From the NCBI GenBank assembly GCA_031270285.1, contig JAISXY010000104.1, positions 1 through 56,476 on the forward strand: a stretch of 56,476 bases of DNA, read 5' to 3'. This DNA comes from Campylobacteraceae bacterium (GTDB lineage: Bacteria; Campylobacterota; Campylobacteria; Campylobacterales; Campylobacteraceae). A program made the translations under genes and the position numbers. This document shows, piece after piece, positions 35,938-45,514 of the stretch. The notes under the pieces are model-generated. The model was not told the origin of the DNA. It saw only the letters and a list, made by a program, of their open reading frames with translations, and did not search any database. Position 1 is the first letter of the stretch. Each line of letters starts with the position of its first letter.

Positions 35938-37004
35938 TCCTTTATTTTTTTACATATAATTAATGAATGCCCAAGACCCAAGTTGTCATATACATGCTCG
36001 ATCTCCAACAGCGATTTTTCTATTAGATTTTTTAAGTTATCCCACTTTAACATTTTGCTTTTACCGTTTGCGATTGCCGTAAAATACGGCGATGTATTGA
36101 TAATGCAAAAAGCCGAAGTTTCAAAACGCTGTCTATCCCAAATCGGTTCCAAAATACAAACTCTTGAATCGTTTTCAAGACTTTCATGAACTTTTTTAAG
36201 TATTTTAAGTATGTCATCTTCCGAAAAACAGTCTAAAAATTGACTCATCCATATTATATTATATCCTTTTGGCAGTGCCGAAGAGCTTAAAATATCAATA
36301 GCAAATGTTTTAATACGATTTGACAGAGCATGTTTTTTTATGGAATTTTCTGCTAACTCAATCTGTTCGGGCAAATCGGCTATACAAACGGTAGAGTCTT
36401 TCAACTCTTTTGCGCAAAGAAATGAAAATTTACCGGTATTGCCGCCGATATCAAGCACGGTTTTATGATTAAATGTTTTTAAAATTTCCAAAGCCGCTTC
36501 AAATGCGCTGTCAGAATAAAAATGGTCAAACGCAAACCATGCCTCTTTTGCTTTTGAGGGCAGTTTGGAGAGAGCAGGATAGATAGTCTGCCATTCGCCG
36601 AAATATTTTAATCCCGACGGTTTTTCCTGCTCCATCGCTTCGTCTAAATGGTACATTCCAAGATAGTTTATATAATGATTAAAGTTAAAATTTGAGATAG
36701 TCATGGGATCGTTTTGTAAAAAATATCCGACTTTACTTAAAAAATAACGACCATTTTTTAACTCTACTATATCCGCACTCAAAGCGCTTTCAAGCAGCAA
36801 ATCTATGGAATACGAATTTTTTTGACTTTTTTGACAAATATCATCGCAAGTTAACCCGAATTTATCGTTTTCATCTAAAAGTTTTAATATCCCCCACTCT
36901 CTCAAAACTCTTGCGCATTGGAAAATAATCGGCGCAAAAGCGATTTTTTGAGCTTCATGTTGAGCATTTAAAGCCCTTTTTTCTTTTGGATTGAAGCTAA
37001 ACAA
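35934..37004 (-). CDS. SAM-dependent O-methyltransferase-like protein
   Basis: A 356 aa protein. The first 100 residues form a winged-helix dimerisation domain (FQCARVLREWGILKLLDEN) as in plant-type O-methyltransferases. The SAM-binding motif is VLDIGGNTGKFSF, followed by ADLPEQIE and SQFLDCFSEDDI in the core; CILEPIWD is the later motif. It likely methylates a ring hydroxyl or carboxyl of the polyene or resorcinol product. It is the first gene of this minus-strand run, divergent from the glycosyltransferase gene, so the gap at 37005-37149 holds promoters for both. Confidence 0.75.
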   Translation of the reverse strand: MFSFNPKEKRALNAQHEAQKIAFAPIIFQCARVLREWGILKLLDENDKFGLTCDDICQKSQKNSYSIDLLLESALSADIVELKNGRYFLSKVGYFLQNDPMTISNFNFNHYINYLGMYHLDEAMEQEKPSGLKYFGEWQTIYPALSKLPSKAKEAWFAFDHFYSDSAFEAALEILKTFNHKTVLDIGGNTGKFSFLCAKELKDSTVCIADLPEQIELAENSIKKHALSNRIKTFAIDILSSSALPKGYNIIWMSQFLDCFSEDDILKILKKVHESLENDSRVCILEPIWDRQRFETSAFCIINTSPYFTAIANGKSKMLKWDNLKNLIEKSLLEIEHVYDNLGLGHSLIICKKIKD

Positions 37005-37149
37005 ACAGATCCTTTATTATTTTTTTATGTAAAAATTTAACTATAAAATGTTAAATTGTGAATTGTAAAATAAATTAGCTGAAATTATCTTATTTTGAAT
37101 ATTTTTTGTGGTAACATTACCGTTTTATTTTTATAATTTGGATTTTTTA

Positions 37150-37854
37150 ATGGATAGATACCGCGCGGCAGTTGTAATACCCACCTTAAATAACGATACT
37201 ATATTTAATGTGGTAGAGAGTGTACGAAAGTTAGGATATGAAGTTATTGTTGTAGATGACGGCTCTTTATCGCCTGTGGAAAAACTTTTAAAATGCGATA
37301 AAAAGACTCATGTTGTAACACATATGCGTAATTTCGGCAAAGGAGCGGCTCTTATAAGCGGCTGTAAAAAGGCGAAAGAGCTTGGATATTTGCATTTTAT
37401 CAGCATGGATGCGGACGGGCAGCATATTCCTTCTGAAATTTATAAACTTACCGATATGGTAAACGAAGAAGATAATACTATAGTGATAGGCGCAAGAGAT
37501 TTCAGTGTGGTTAATGTGCCGAAAGGCTCTAAAATAGGGCGATTGATAAGCAACTTCTGGGCTAAACTGGATACTTCTGCTAATATAACCGATTCGCTCT
37601 CAGGTTTTAGGCTCTATCCCGTTTCTATTTTAGAATTGCCCACATGTACGATAAAGTTTGATTATGAGATGGAAGTTTTGGTGCGGCACGCATGGCTAAA
37701 GAGAAAGATAACGGAAGTAATCGTAGAGTGTTATTATCCTAAAGCCAAAGAGAGAGTTAGCCACTTTAAAAAATGGCGCGATACAATGTCTATTATTTGG
37801 GTACATGTAAAACTTATGCCTTTAAGAGTTCTGTTTTTAAAAGGGTATATTTAA
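37150..37854 (+). CDS. Family 2 glycosyltransferase
   Basis: A 234 aa GT-A glycosyltransferase of the dolichol-phosphate-mannose-synthase-like type: VVIPTLNND, VIVVDDGSLSP, MRNFGKGAAL and the metal-binding DADGQHIPSEI. No C-terminal membrane helices are present. The ATG at 37150 starts the conserved domain; a GTG at 37108 is in frame, and no strong ribosome site marks either. It is coupled to the next acyltransferase gene. In aryl polyene clusters such a pair builds the lipid that anchors the pigment in the outer membrane. Confidence 0.82.
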   Translation: MDRYRAAVVIPTLNNDTIFNVVESVRKLGYEVIVVDDGSLSPVEKLLKCDKKTHVVTHMRNFGKGAALISGCKKAKELGYLHFISMDADGQHIPSEIYKLTDMVNEEDNTIVIGARDFSVVNVPKGSKIGRLISNFWAKLDTSANITDSLSGFRLYPVSILELPTCTIKFDYEMEVLVRHAWLKRKITEVIVECYYPKAKERVSHFKKWRDTMSIIWVHVKLMPLRVLFLKGYI

Positions 37855-38708
37855 TGCATACGAAGCAAAGAGGCAGCGGCTGGAGCATTCGTCTGGCGCT
37901 ATGGATTTACAGCCATTTCGGATATATGACATTTTTTGTTTTACTCTATCCCATAACATTTCTCTATTACCTGAAAGCCTCCAATACAAGATGCGCTTTA
38001 AAGTTATACTACCGAAAAATAGGCATAAAATACACGCAATGGCGCTATTTTGAACACCTAAGAAAATTTGCCGTAGTCATGACAGATAGATTTATTACAA
38101 AATGCGACGCATCGCCATATAAACTTATAGTGGACAGAGATAATGTAGTAAAAGAGTTGAAAGAAGGCGGCGTTATACTCTTTTCGCACTTTGGCGGGTG
38201 GTCGGTTCTGCCCGAACTTTTAAAAGTGGACGATTTGAGAGTAAATGTTATCATGCAAGAAGTGATAAAAGAGGATATAAAAGTTATAGAAAAAGAGATT
38301 AGCGCAGGTAATCAAACTAATGTTCATATACTTGATTTAGCTCATGTATCAAAGCTTGAAGCTTCTATAAAAATAGCCGAAGCATTGATACAAAAAGAGG
38401 CGGTATCCATGATGGGCGATAGAGCAAACAATTTAAAACATGCGATAAGTGTGGATTTTTTCGGTTCTCCGGCAGAGTTTAACAAAACGCCGTTTGAAAT
38501 TGCTCAAAAGGCTCAAGTTCCGATAAGGGCATTTTTCATAACTTATGTAAAAGCGCACACTTATAAACTGGAATATGTCAAAATAAAAATAAGCGAAAAT
38601 ATTGAAGATATGGTTAAAGAGTATGCGAAAGCTTATGAAAAAGTTATATGCGCCGCACCTGATCAATGGTTTAATCTGTATGATTTTTGGAAAGAAGAGG
38701 CTCATTAA
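37854..38708 (+). CDS. LpxL/HtrB-like lysophospholipid acyltransferase
   Basis: A 284 aa protein with an N-terminal membrane helix (GYMTFFVLLYPITFLYYL), the catalytic His in FSHFGGWSVLPE, where the HX4D/E pattern is weaker than in LpxL, and a conserved GDRAN segment. The start overlaps the glycosyltransferase stop (TAATG). It should add an acyl chain to the glycolipid part of the cluster product. Confidence 0.8.
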   Translation: MHTKQRGSGWSIRLALWIYSHFGYMTFFVLLYPITFLYYLKASNTRCALKLYYRKIGIKYTQWRYFEHLRKFAVVMTDRFITKCDASPYKLIVDRDNVVKELKEGGVILFSHFGGWSVLPELLKVDDLRVNVIMQEVIKEDIKVIEKEISAGNQTNVHILDLAHVSKLEASIKIAEALIQKEAVSMMGDRANNLKHAISVDFFGSPAEFNKTPFEIAQKAQVPIRAFFITYVKAHTYKLEYVKIKISENIEDMVKEYAKAYEKVICAAPDQWFNLYDFWKEEAH

Positions 38709-38715
38709 GAGCCTC
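38697..38715 (-). terminator. Hairpin terminator between convergent cluster genes
   Basis: GAGGCTC-ATTAA-GAGCCTC is a perfect 7-bp stem overlapping the acyltransferase stop codon. On the minus strand it is followed by TTCTTTCC, so it probably ends the lipoprotein transcript; on the plus strand no T-run follows. Confidence 0.55.
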
Positions 38716-38723
38716 GCAAAAGA

Positions 38724-39125
38724 TTAGAGACTGTTCAAATTAATTTGAATGGAATTGTCCAGATTTCTTATCCAACTGTTGTAGTTTTTGTGTATATTAG
38801 CGCCGTCATAATTAAGATTCTCACTATTTTTATAGGTGATATTGTAAGATGAAGCAGAGTATTTGATCTCTACAAGTGCCATATGCTGTCTTGCATAAAG
38901 TGTGGCTGATATTACGCCGTTTTTCACTTTTTTCATTTGCCATCCGCGTTGAGAACCTGCCTGCAAAATAGCCTTTTCAACTTGAGCCTGAGTCAGCTTT
39001 TTGCCGTCAAAACTTTGAACCGATGCGCTCTGTACATTATATAAAGGCTGTTGAGTAGCTGAGCAGCCTGCATAAAAGAGACCGCCAACTATAATTAAAG
39101 AAGCCAAAAACAGTTTTTTAGTCAT
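38724..39125 (-). CDS. Lipoprotein of unknown function
   Basis: A 133 aa protein with a lipobox (LFYAGC, modified Cys at about residue 21). The rest is a small domain with VEKAILQAGSQRGWQMKKV followed by VISATLYARQHMALVEI and YNITYKNSENLNYD. I do not recognise a named family, but similar small lipoproteins occur in Campylobacterota. It lies inside the polyene cluster and has its own upstream gap, so a link to outer membrane handling of the product is possible. Confidence 0.65.
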   Translation of the reverse strand: MTKKLFLASLIIVGGLFYAGCSATQQPLYNVQSASVQSFDGKKLTQAQVEKAILQAGSQRGWQMKKVKNGVISATLYARQHMALVEIKYSASSYNITYKNSENLNYDGANIHKNYNSWIRNLDNSIQINLNSL

Positions 39126-39184
39126 TTTTCATCCTTTGAAAAAAATTTGTCAATTTTATCATAAAAAAACTAAAATCTTGCATG

Positions 39185-39991
39185 TTAATTAATATTTATA
39201 AAAGAGTAACCGCCTCTATCGTCATACCCAATATAAAAAAGAGGCATTTTGTATGCGGCAAAATGGCTGCATGCAATAGCTGCGGAGTAGTTCGTAATAG
39301 TTTTGGCAACGTTGTTTCGGCGGATTTGTATAACTTCCTTAAGCTTATTGTACTCATCAAGCGGGAAATTCGGCGAAATATAAAAAGAGGCTTTGTTAAA
39401 CTGCTTAACAAATTCAAACAGTTCTGAAAATTCACCGAAAAATCGTACCTGATCTCTCTTGTTGTATTGCAAAAAAATCCAAGCCGAAAACTCATAAGCT
39501 TCATGATCTAATATTTGACATGCCTGCGCAAGCGGTTCATACCAAATATCGCAAACGCCGACAAGCGCTCTTTTTATTCTCTTTTGTTTTAAATCAATAA
39601 GCGCAAGATTGAGAGCATTTTCAAAGGCAAACTGCGAATGGGCGATACTCATGGCAGTAGTTTGTGCGTTTAAATATTGAAGTAGAAAAAACAGCGGCGT
39701 ACTGCTTAAAGTGTTGATAAAGGTAAACGGCAGAGGAAACTGATTTTGCAAAAATATATTATCCTGCGAATTTTTGACGCTCTCAACGCTGCCGTTTGAA
39801 GTGCCAAAATATAAAGCGAACTCTTTTGCCGCCGCATTTTGTTCCAAGCATGATATAGCGCCGCACAATACGGCAAGCGAAAATCTATCCGCTCGTCTGA
39901 ATCTAATTTTTGTCAAGTTTTTTAAAGCCGCTTCCCAATCGTACAGCCCGTCTTTTTGTGAAAATGCTAAAAATGATGAAGAGAGTATCAA
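39185..39991 (-). CDS. Ketosynthase-like protein lacking the catalytic Cys
   Basis: A 268 aa shortened thiolase-fold protein. Where ketosynthases have TACTSS it reads SIAHSQF (within AMSIAHSQFAFENAL), so the nucleophilic Cys appears replaced by His, and the usual NAHGT and GHTLGA His motifs are absent. It looks like a chain-length-factor-type partner. Its start overlaps the next ketosynthase gene (four bases), so the two probably form a heterodimer. Confidence 0.65.
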   Translation of the reverse strand: MILSSSFLAFSQKDGLYDWEAALKNLTKIRFRRADRFSLAVLCGAISCLEQNAAAKEFALYFGTSNGSVESVKNSQDNIFLQNQFPLPFTFINTLSSTPLFFLLQYLNAQTTAMSIAHSQFAFENALNLALIDLKQKRIKRALVGVCDIWYEPLAQACQILDHEAYEFSAWIFLQYNKRDQVRFFGEFSELFEFVKQFNKASFYISPNFPLDEYNKLKEVIQIRRNNVAKTITNYSAAIACSHFAAYKMPLFYIGYDDRGGYSFININ

Positions 39992-41058
39992 TTTTCACCC
40001 TTTTTAATCAAAAAAGAGGCGCTGTTTCCACCAAAAGCCATATAATTAAACAGTATATATTTTCCGTTCCATGCAGTTTTTTGAGTTGTTGGAACTACAT
40101 CAAAATTTTCATCTTTTTGATTAAAACCAAGACTTTTTGGAACAAAACCGTCATCTAAAGCCCCGAGCAGCAAAACAAGTTCGCATACGCCGCAGGCTCC
40201 TAAAGTATGTCCTATGTAACCTTTAAGCGCAACACATGAAGGGATAGAGCGGGCGAAAACTTTACAAATAGCGCTGTTTTCCGATACATCATTACTGTCG
40301 CTGGCTGTAGCATGGAGCTTTATCAAATCAATCTGCGAAGTTTTTATGCGGGCGGCATGAACTATTTTTTCAATAATACTCTGAAGTATTTCGCCCTCTT
40401 TTGAAGGAGTTGTAATGTTTGAAATATCATTTGAAACTTCGCCCTCCACAAACTTCCATGAAGTTTTTTTTGAAGACAAAACCGCAAAACTGCATGCTTC
40501 TCCCAAAACGATGCCGTCTCTATTTTTATCAAATGGTTTTATCCCGCTTTTGCTGATAAGTCCGAGCGACATAAAACCATACAAACTTAACATATTTTGT
40601 ACCTCAACTCCAACGACCAAAGCGTTATCAATAACACCCTCTTTTATCATTCTTGCGGCATATATAAGCGCATTTGCACTTGATGTGCAAGCTGTGTTAA
40701 AAAGATAGTAGCTTGAACTAATTCCGAGTTTTTTACAAAGTTCGGGAATTTGCAAATCATAACCCAAATATTTTATGCCGTCTTCAGCGTAACTTTGCTC
40801 ATTTAAATCTATGCCGAGAGAAGATGATCCCATAAAAAGAGTTGTATTTTTAGGAAGTTCGCCTATATTTTGTATTAATCCGTTAAGATTATCTTTTGCT
40901 TTATAGTATGGAACGACATAATCGTCCAACGCCTCTTTTATGTGTATCAAATCCGCAGGAGGAGTTAAATCTTCGCTATAAAGAGCCTGTACATGAGCCG
41001 ATAAATTTTTACCTAAAGCGCTGCAAATACCGTAACGCTCTATATATACTTGCCTCAA
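39988..41058 (-). CDS. Beta-ketoacyl-ACP synthase of the polyene cluster (second copy)
   Basis: A 356 aa ketosynthase. Cys124 is in LFNTACTSSANAL; the first His is in KLHATASDSNDVSE (HATAS replaces HGTGT); the second His is in YIGHTLGACG. The triad is complete. It is coupled to the ACP upstream and the Cys-less partner downstream, an arrangement expected for a ketosynthase/chain-length-factor pair. Confidence 0.82.
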   Translation of the reverse strand: MRQVYIERYGICSALGKNLSAHVQALYSEDLTPPADLIHIKEALDDYVVPYYKAKDNLNGLIQNIGELPKNTTLFMGSSSLGIDLNEQSYAEDGIKYLGYDLQIPELCKKLGISSSYYLFNTACTSSANALIYAARMIKEGVIDNALVVGVEVQNMLSLYGFMSLGLISKSGIKPFDKNRDGIVLGEACSFAVLSSKKTSWKFVEGEVSNDISNITTPSKEGEILQSIIEKIVHAARIKTSQIDLIKLHATASDSNDVSENSAICKVFARSIPSCVALKGYIGHTLGACGVCELVLLLGALDDGFVPKSLGFNQKDENFDVVPTTQKTAWNGKYILFNYMAFGGNSASFLIKKGEN

Positions 41059-41324
41059 CTATTCTCTTCGGATATAAATTTCGCCAGCGTATTTATATTG
41101 GACAATACTCTCATCGCCTCTTTGCTGTCATTGAGTTTTTTATTATATTTGTGGTGAATAGCGACCGATATTTGAAGCGCATCAAGAGAGTCTAATCCAA
41201 GCGTGCTTTCTTCGCCAAACAGCGGTTCGTTGTCTTTTATATCGCATGGATTATAATCTTTGCCGCTCTCTTTTATAATAAGCTCTTTCAATTCCGACTT
41301 TAAAGACGCTAAATCACTCATCAC
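41055..41324 (-). CDS. Acyl carrier protein of the polyene cluster (second copy)
   Basis: An 89 aa ACP with carrier serine in LGLDSLDALQISVAI. It overlaps the ketosynthase gene by four bases and the ABC permease gene by 11. Either of two adjacent ATG codons may start it. Two distinct ACPs suggest that two acyl chains are handled separately before joining. Confidence 0.85.
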   Translation of the reverse strand: MMSDLASLKSELKELIIKESGKDYNPCDIKDNEPLFGEESTLGLDSLDALQISVAIHHKYNKKLNDSKEAMRVLSNINTLAKFISEENS

Positions 41325-42444
41325 TATTCCTTGTAAAAATAAGAAGCGATATTATAAACATAATTACTCCAAAAAGCAATAAAAAAAGTAGATTTTGCGC
41401 AATTTCACCTATTTTTGCCTCATATAAAAACAGATCTATAAAAGCGTCAAATCCCCATGACATCGGCGAAATATTACTTATCTGCTGCATCAGGGGCGGC
41501 ATGATATATTTTGGTACCATGATACCGCCTATTGCTCCCAGCAATATATTGCTGATGCCGCCGACAGTTACCGCTTGAGCCGTACTTTTGCAAACCACCG
41601 CTATAAACAGCGCAAAACCGACAGCAGCAAACGAGAGCGCATATAAAAGCGCTAAAACCGATGGAATATCGCCGATGCTTAATCCGTTAAGCCCAAGAAG
41701 CGGCACAACATATACTCCAATGGATAAGAGCAGCGCTCCTTGAAATAGATTAATAATATTATATGTAAATGTTTTTGCCGCAAAAAAAAGAAAAATGTCC
41801 AGTCTCATGCTCATCAATCTCTTATATGTGCCCTGTCTCCTTTCTATAATAAATACGGTAGAGAATGGTATCAACACAAAAAACATGGCAAACACTATCC
41901 ATGAAGGCACGCTCTGCTCCACGCTGTTCGGTATCTTTTGGCTGGTTGCGCGGGATTCTATAAACGGCTTTTGAAGATTTGCCACAAATGTAGGCATATA
42001 TCTGCTTTGATCTGTAAAAAGCATAATAATTCTCTCTTTCAAAAGCGCTTCAAAAAGCAGTACGGCGCTGTTGTTTAAAGTAGGAATATAATTTATGCGT
42101 ACTTGCAGGTCATTATCGGCGTTATTTTGAAAACTCTCAAAAAATCCGTCGGGAATAGACAATGTTATATCACTTTTAAAACTCTCATTTATCTCCCTTT
42201 GGCAAGAAAAATTTTCAAGTTCGCTCATCGCTTTTTCAAAATTTTTTACAAGCTCTTCGGGGTTATCATCGTCTATATAATAAGCGCATTTTATATTTGA
42301 ACCACTGTTAGCGTCTTTTAACGCATAAGACATGATAAGTATAAAAATTGACGGCAGCAAAAACAGAGCCAAAAGAGCATGCAAATCTCTAAAAATTATT
42401 AAAAACTCTTTTTTTAACAGTGCGGCAAAAATCCGTATCATCAA
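41314..42444 (-). CDS. ABC-2 type transporter permease
   Basis: A 376 aa protein with one N-terminal helix, a large extracytoplasmic region (about residues 45-175), and five or six C-terminal helices, the YhhJ/YbhR-like layout. The IERRQGTYKRLMSMRLD cytoplasmic loop is typical. With the adjacent ATPase it should export the cluster product or its lipid precursor across the inner membrane. Confidence 0.82.
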   Translation of the reverse strand: MMIRIFAALLKKEFLIIFRDLHALLALFLLPSIFILIMSYALKDANSGSNIKCAYYIDDDNPEELVKNFEKAMSELENFSCQREINESFKSDITLSIPDGFFESFQNNADNDLQVRINYIPTLNNSAVLLFEALLKERIIMLFTDQSRYMPTFVANLQKPFIESRATSQKIPNSVEQSVPSWIVFAMFFVLIPFSTVFIIERRQGTYKRLMSMRLDIFLFFAAKTFTYNIINLFQGALLLSIGVYVVPLLGLNGLSIGDIPSVLALLYALSFAAVGFALFIAVVCKSTAQAVTVGGISNILLGAIGGIMVPKYIMPPLMQQISNISPMSWGFDAFIDLFLYEAKIGEIAQNLLFLLLFGVIMFIISLLIFTRNSDE

Positions 42445-43331
42445 TTTTCTCTCTCTATTAAATTTAAAAACAGCGTCTGTACCGATGGAAATGAGAGCGA
42501 TACGGACTTAAGATTTAAGTTGCGTTTTTTTACAAATTCCAATAATTTTGAGAGATTTTGTTCGTCCGCCGCATCGCTTTGCAGACAGCCGCTGTATTCG
42601 GTAAACGGCATAAATTCATTTAATATTTTAATATTTATTTGATTGTGCTCTTCTAATTCCAGTATCAAAACTCTATCTCGTTTATCATTTTTAAAGGAGG
42701 ATAATATTTTACCTTTATCTATCACGGCTATCTCGTCTGCCAAAAAATCAACCTCATTGATATAGTGCGAAGTGTAAACGATAAGCCGTTCATGTGCTAA
42801 ATTTTTTATGGAGTTCAATATAAATTCTCTTGTTTTCGGGTCAATGCCAACCGTAGGCTCGTCTAAAAAAAGAATTTTCGGGTCATTCAAAAGTCCTATG
42901 GCAAGATTCAGCCTTCTTTTTAACCCGCCCGAAAGAGCTGCGGCATATTTTTTCATATGTTCTTCCAAATTACAGACACTAACAGCAAAATCAACCATCT
43001 CTTTACGTTTTTTTGGAGAAAGCATATTGATTTGTGAAAAAAAATCTATATTTTCTTCAACGCTTAATGTCGGATAAAAAGCAAACTCCTGCGGCGTTAA
43101 AGAGCAGAGCGAAACATCTTTTTTTAAAGCTTCAAAATATGGCGTTTCATTATAAAATATCTCTCCCTCATCTGCTTTTATAATACCGCAGAGAATAGAT
43201 ATAAGCGTGGTTTTGCCTGCGCCGTTTATGCCCAAAAGCGCAAAAATTCCGCTGTTGGGAAGTTGTAAAGATATATTATTTAACGCTGTGAAAGAGTTAT
43301 ATTTTTTGCTGATATTTTTTATTTGTAACAT
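42441..43331 (-). CDS. ABC transporter ATPase of the cluster exporter
   Basis: A 296 aa ATPase with Walker A (GINGAGKTT), signature LSGGLKRRLNLA, Walker B (KILFLDEPTVGID) and switch His (VYTSHYINE). It is of the CcmA/DRA export class. A C-terminal extension of 80 residues follows the core. It is the first gene of a minus-strand run and diverges from darA, so the gap at 43332-43428 holds promoters for both halves of the cluster. Confidence 0.88.
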   Translation of the reverse strand: MLQIKNISKKYNSFTALNNISLQLPNSGIFALLGINGAGKTTLISILCGIIKADEGEIFYNETPYFEALKKDVSLCSLTPQEFAFYPTLSVEENIDFFSQINMLSPKKRKEMVDFAVSVCNLEEHMKKYAAALSGGLKRRLNLAIGLLNDPKILFLDEPTVGIDPKTREFILNSIKNLAHERLIVYTSHYINEVDFLADEIAVIDKGKILSSFKNDKRDRVLILELEEHNQINIKILNEFMPFTEYSGCLQSDAADEQNLSKLLEFVKKRNLNLKSVSLSFPSVQTLFLNLIEREN

Positions 43332-43428
43332 AGTTTACCGATATTTAAATTAAAAGGAAGCTATTTTATCAGAAAATAAGTTATTTTTCAATAACATAAT
43401 TAGCTTTAAAATAAGGATTGTAAACAGC

Positions 43429-44376
43429 ATGCCTCATAAAAAAATTTTGGTTGTACACTATTCTCAAAGCGGACAACTTGACAATGCAATCAAATGCTGC
43501 ATAGCGCCGCTTTTGAATGATAAACGCATATTGGTTACGGATTTAAATCTAAAGCCTTTGGAGCCGTTTCCTTTCCCATGGAACCTTTTGGATTTTTTAA
43601 ATGTTTTTCCGGAAAGCGTTTATTGTGATAAAATACCGCTTGAACCGTTTGGTATAGATAAAAATGAAAAATTTGATTTGATTATTTTGGCTTATCAAGT
43701 TTGGTTTTTATCTCCTTCGCTTCCTGTGTCAAGTTTTTTACAGAGTGCGGAAGCTAAAATGTGGCTGAAAAATAAACCTGTTATAACTTTTATCGCATGC
43801 CGCAATATGTGGCTTACGGCGCAGGAGAAAATGAAGCGTCTTATAACAAAAAACGGCGGAGTTTTATCTGATAATATAGTATTGGTAGATGCGGGCAATG
43901 CGATAGAGACATTTATAACAACTCCAAGATGGCTGCTTACGGGCAAAAAAGAGAAATTTTGGTTTTTCAAAGAGGCGGGTATAAGCAAAAGCGACATGCA
44001 AAAGAGCGCAAGATTTGGACAAGCCATGAGCAATGCTTTGAAAAATGATCTTGAGAAGAGTAAAAAACCTCTGCTTAAGGGACTTGGCGCCGTTAATGTA
44101 AATGAAAAGCTTATCATGAGCGAAAAAATAGGGCACAGAAGCTTTTTAGTATGGGGAAAAATCTTGAAAAAGATTGGGAAGAAAGAAAATAAAATAAGAC
44201 GAATTTTTTTATTTATTTATCTGCTTTTTTTAGTATCCATGATAATAACCATAGTACCTTTAACGCTTTTTTTGAGAAAGTTATTTTATCCATTGATGAA
44301 AAAAAGATTAAAAAAACAGAAAGCCTATTATGAAGAGCCTTCGGGTTCTGAAAATTTTAAGGAAAATAATGCGTGA
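43429..44376 (+). CDS. darA: Dialkylresorcinol condensing enzyme DarA-like
   Basis: A 315 aa protein with a flavodoxin-like N-terminus (KKILVVHYSQSGQLDNAI), FDLIILAYQVWFLSPSLPVSSFL, and a C-terminal hydrophobic pair of helices (LFIYLLFLVSMIITIVPLTL). This matches the DarA family encoded beside DarB, which aromatises or condenses the joined acyl chains to a resorcinol. AAGGA precedes the ATG at a slightly long distance. It overlaps darB by eight bases. Confidence 0.8.
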   Translation: MPHKKILVVHYSQSGQLDNAIKCCIAPLLNDKRILVTDLNLKPLEPFPFPWNLLDFLNVFPESVYCDKIPLEPFGIDKNEKFDLIILAYQVWFLSPSLPVSSFLQSAEAKMWLKNKPVITFIACRNMWLTAQEKMKRLITKNGGVLSDNIVLVDAGNAIETFITTPRWLLTGKKEKFWFFKEAGISKSDMQKSARFGQAMSNALKNDLEKSKKPLLKGLGAVNVNEKLIMSEKIGHRSFLVWGKILKKIGKKENKIRRIFLFIYLLFLVSMIITIVPLTLFLRKLFYPLMKKRLKKQKAYYEEPSGSENFKENNA

Positions 44377-45514
44377 AGTTTTTATAAATTATTTAAGTGC
44401 GGCGATGCCCAATGATCCTGTGGATAATGAGGAGATGGAGGAGATTTTAGGGTACATAGGCGGCAGACGCTCCCGCGCAAAAAAGATAGTGCTGAAAAAT
44501 AACGGTATAAAAAGCAGACACTATGTTTTGAAAGACGGGCAAATACTTTTTACAAATGCCGCTCTTACGGCTTTAGCGGTCAAAGGGCTCAAAACAAAAG
44601 GCGCTCCGCTTGAAAAAATGGAGCTTTTAGCATGCGGTACAAGCCTGCCTGATCAGATTATGCCAAATCACGCTTTAATGGTTCATGGCGAATTGAAAGC
44701 CAAGCCTATGGAAGTAGTTTCAACGGCAGGTATCTGTTTAAGCGGCGTTATGGCTTTGAAATACGCTTATATGTCGGTATATGCCGAATTAACGCAAAAT
44801 GCTGTGGCAACAGGCAGCGAAACAGCCTCCCCGGCTTTATTTAAAGAAAATTTTGAAGCAGAAAGCCTGTTTAAAATTCAACACCTTGAGCAAAATCCTG
44901 AAATAGCGTTTGAAAAAGACTTTTTACGATGGATGCTCTCCGATGGAGCAGGCGCATTGTGGCTCTCTTCGCAACCAAACAAAAGCGGCGTCTCTTTGAA
45001 AATCAAATGGATAGAACAAATCTCATATGCGGGAGAGATGCCTGTTTGTATGTATTCGGGCGCACATATAGATGAAGACGGCAGATTTAAAGGCTATCTT
45101 GCATGCTCGCATGACGAAAGAGAGAAACTCTCAATTTTCAGTATCAAACAAGATGTTAGACTGTTAAATGAAAATATAGTTGAATATGCGGTTGCAAAAC
45201 CTATAAGAGAGATTGCGAAAAAGAGGGGATTGAAGGCAGACGATATAGACTACTTTTTACCTCACTACTCATCGCACTATTTTAAAGATAAAGCTTTTGA
45301 GGGATTAAAAAAAGCAGGTTTTGAGATAGGTTATGAAAAATGGTTTACCAATCTTTATGAGAAAGGCAATACGGGAGCGGCATCATTTTATATTATACTG
45401 GAAGAGTTTGCGAGGACAAAACCGCTTAAAAATGAAGATAAAATACTCTGTTTTATACCTGAAAGCGGTAGATTTTCAACAGCATTTATTTTACTTGAAG
45501 CTGTTGTAAAATGA
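44369..45514 (+). CDS. darB: Ketosynthase III-type condensing enzyme DarB-like
   Basis: A 381 aa KAS III-like enzyme. Cys123 (STAGICLSGVMAL), His in DYFLPHYSSHYF and Asn in KGNTGAASF form the Cys-His-Asn triad. DarB joins two acyl chains in dialkylresorcinol synthesis. The ATG at 44369 follows AAGGA; an in-frame ATG at 44330 is deep inside darA. It is coupled to the next gene by an ATGA overlap. Confidence 0.82.
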   Translation: MREVFINYLSAAMPNDPVDNEEMEEILGYIGGRRSRAKKIVLKNNGIKSRHYVLKDGQILFTNAALTALAVKGLKTKGAPLEKMELLACGTSLPDQIMPNHALMVHGELKAKPMEVVSTAGICLSGVMALKYAYMSVYAELTQNAVATGSETASPALFKENFEAESLFKIQHLEQNPEIAFEKDFLRWMLSDGAGALWLSSQPNKSGVSLKIKWIEQISYAGEMPVCMYSGAHIDEDGRFKGYLACSHDEREKLSIFSIKQDVRLLNENIVEYAVAKPIREIAKKRGLKADDIDYFLPHYSSHYFKDKAFEGLKKAGFEIGYEKWFTNLYEKGNTGAASFYIILEEFARTKPLKNEDKILCFIPESGRFSTAFILLEAVVK

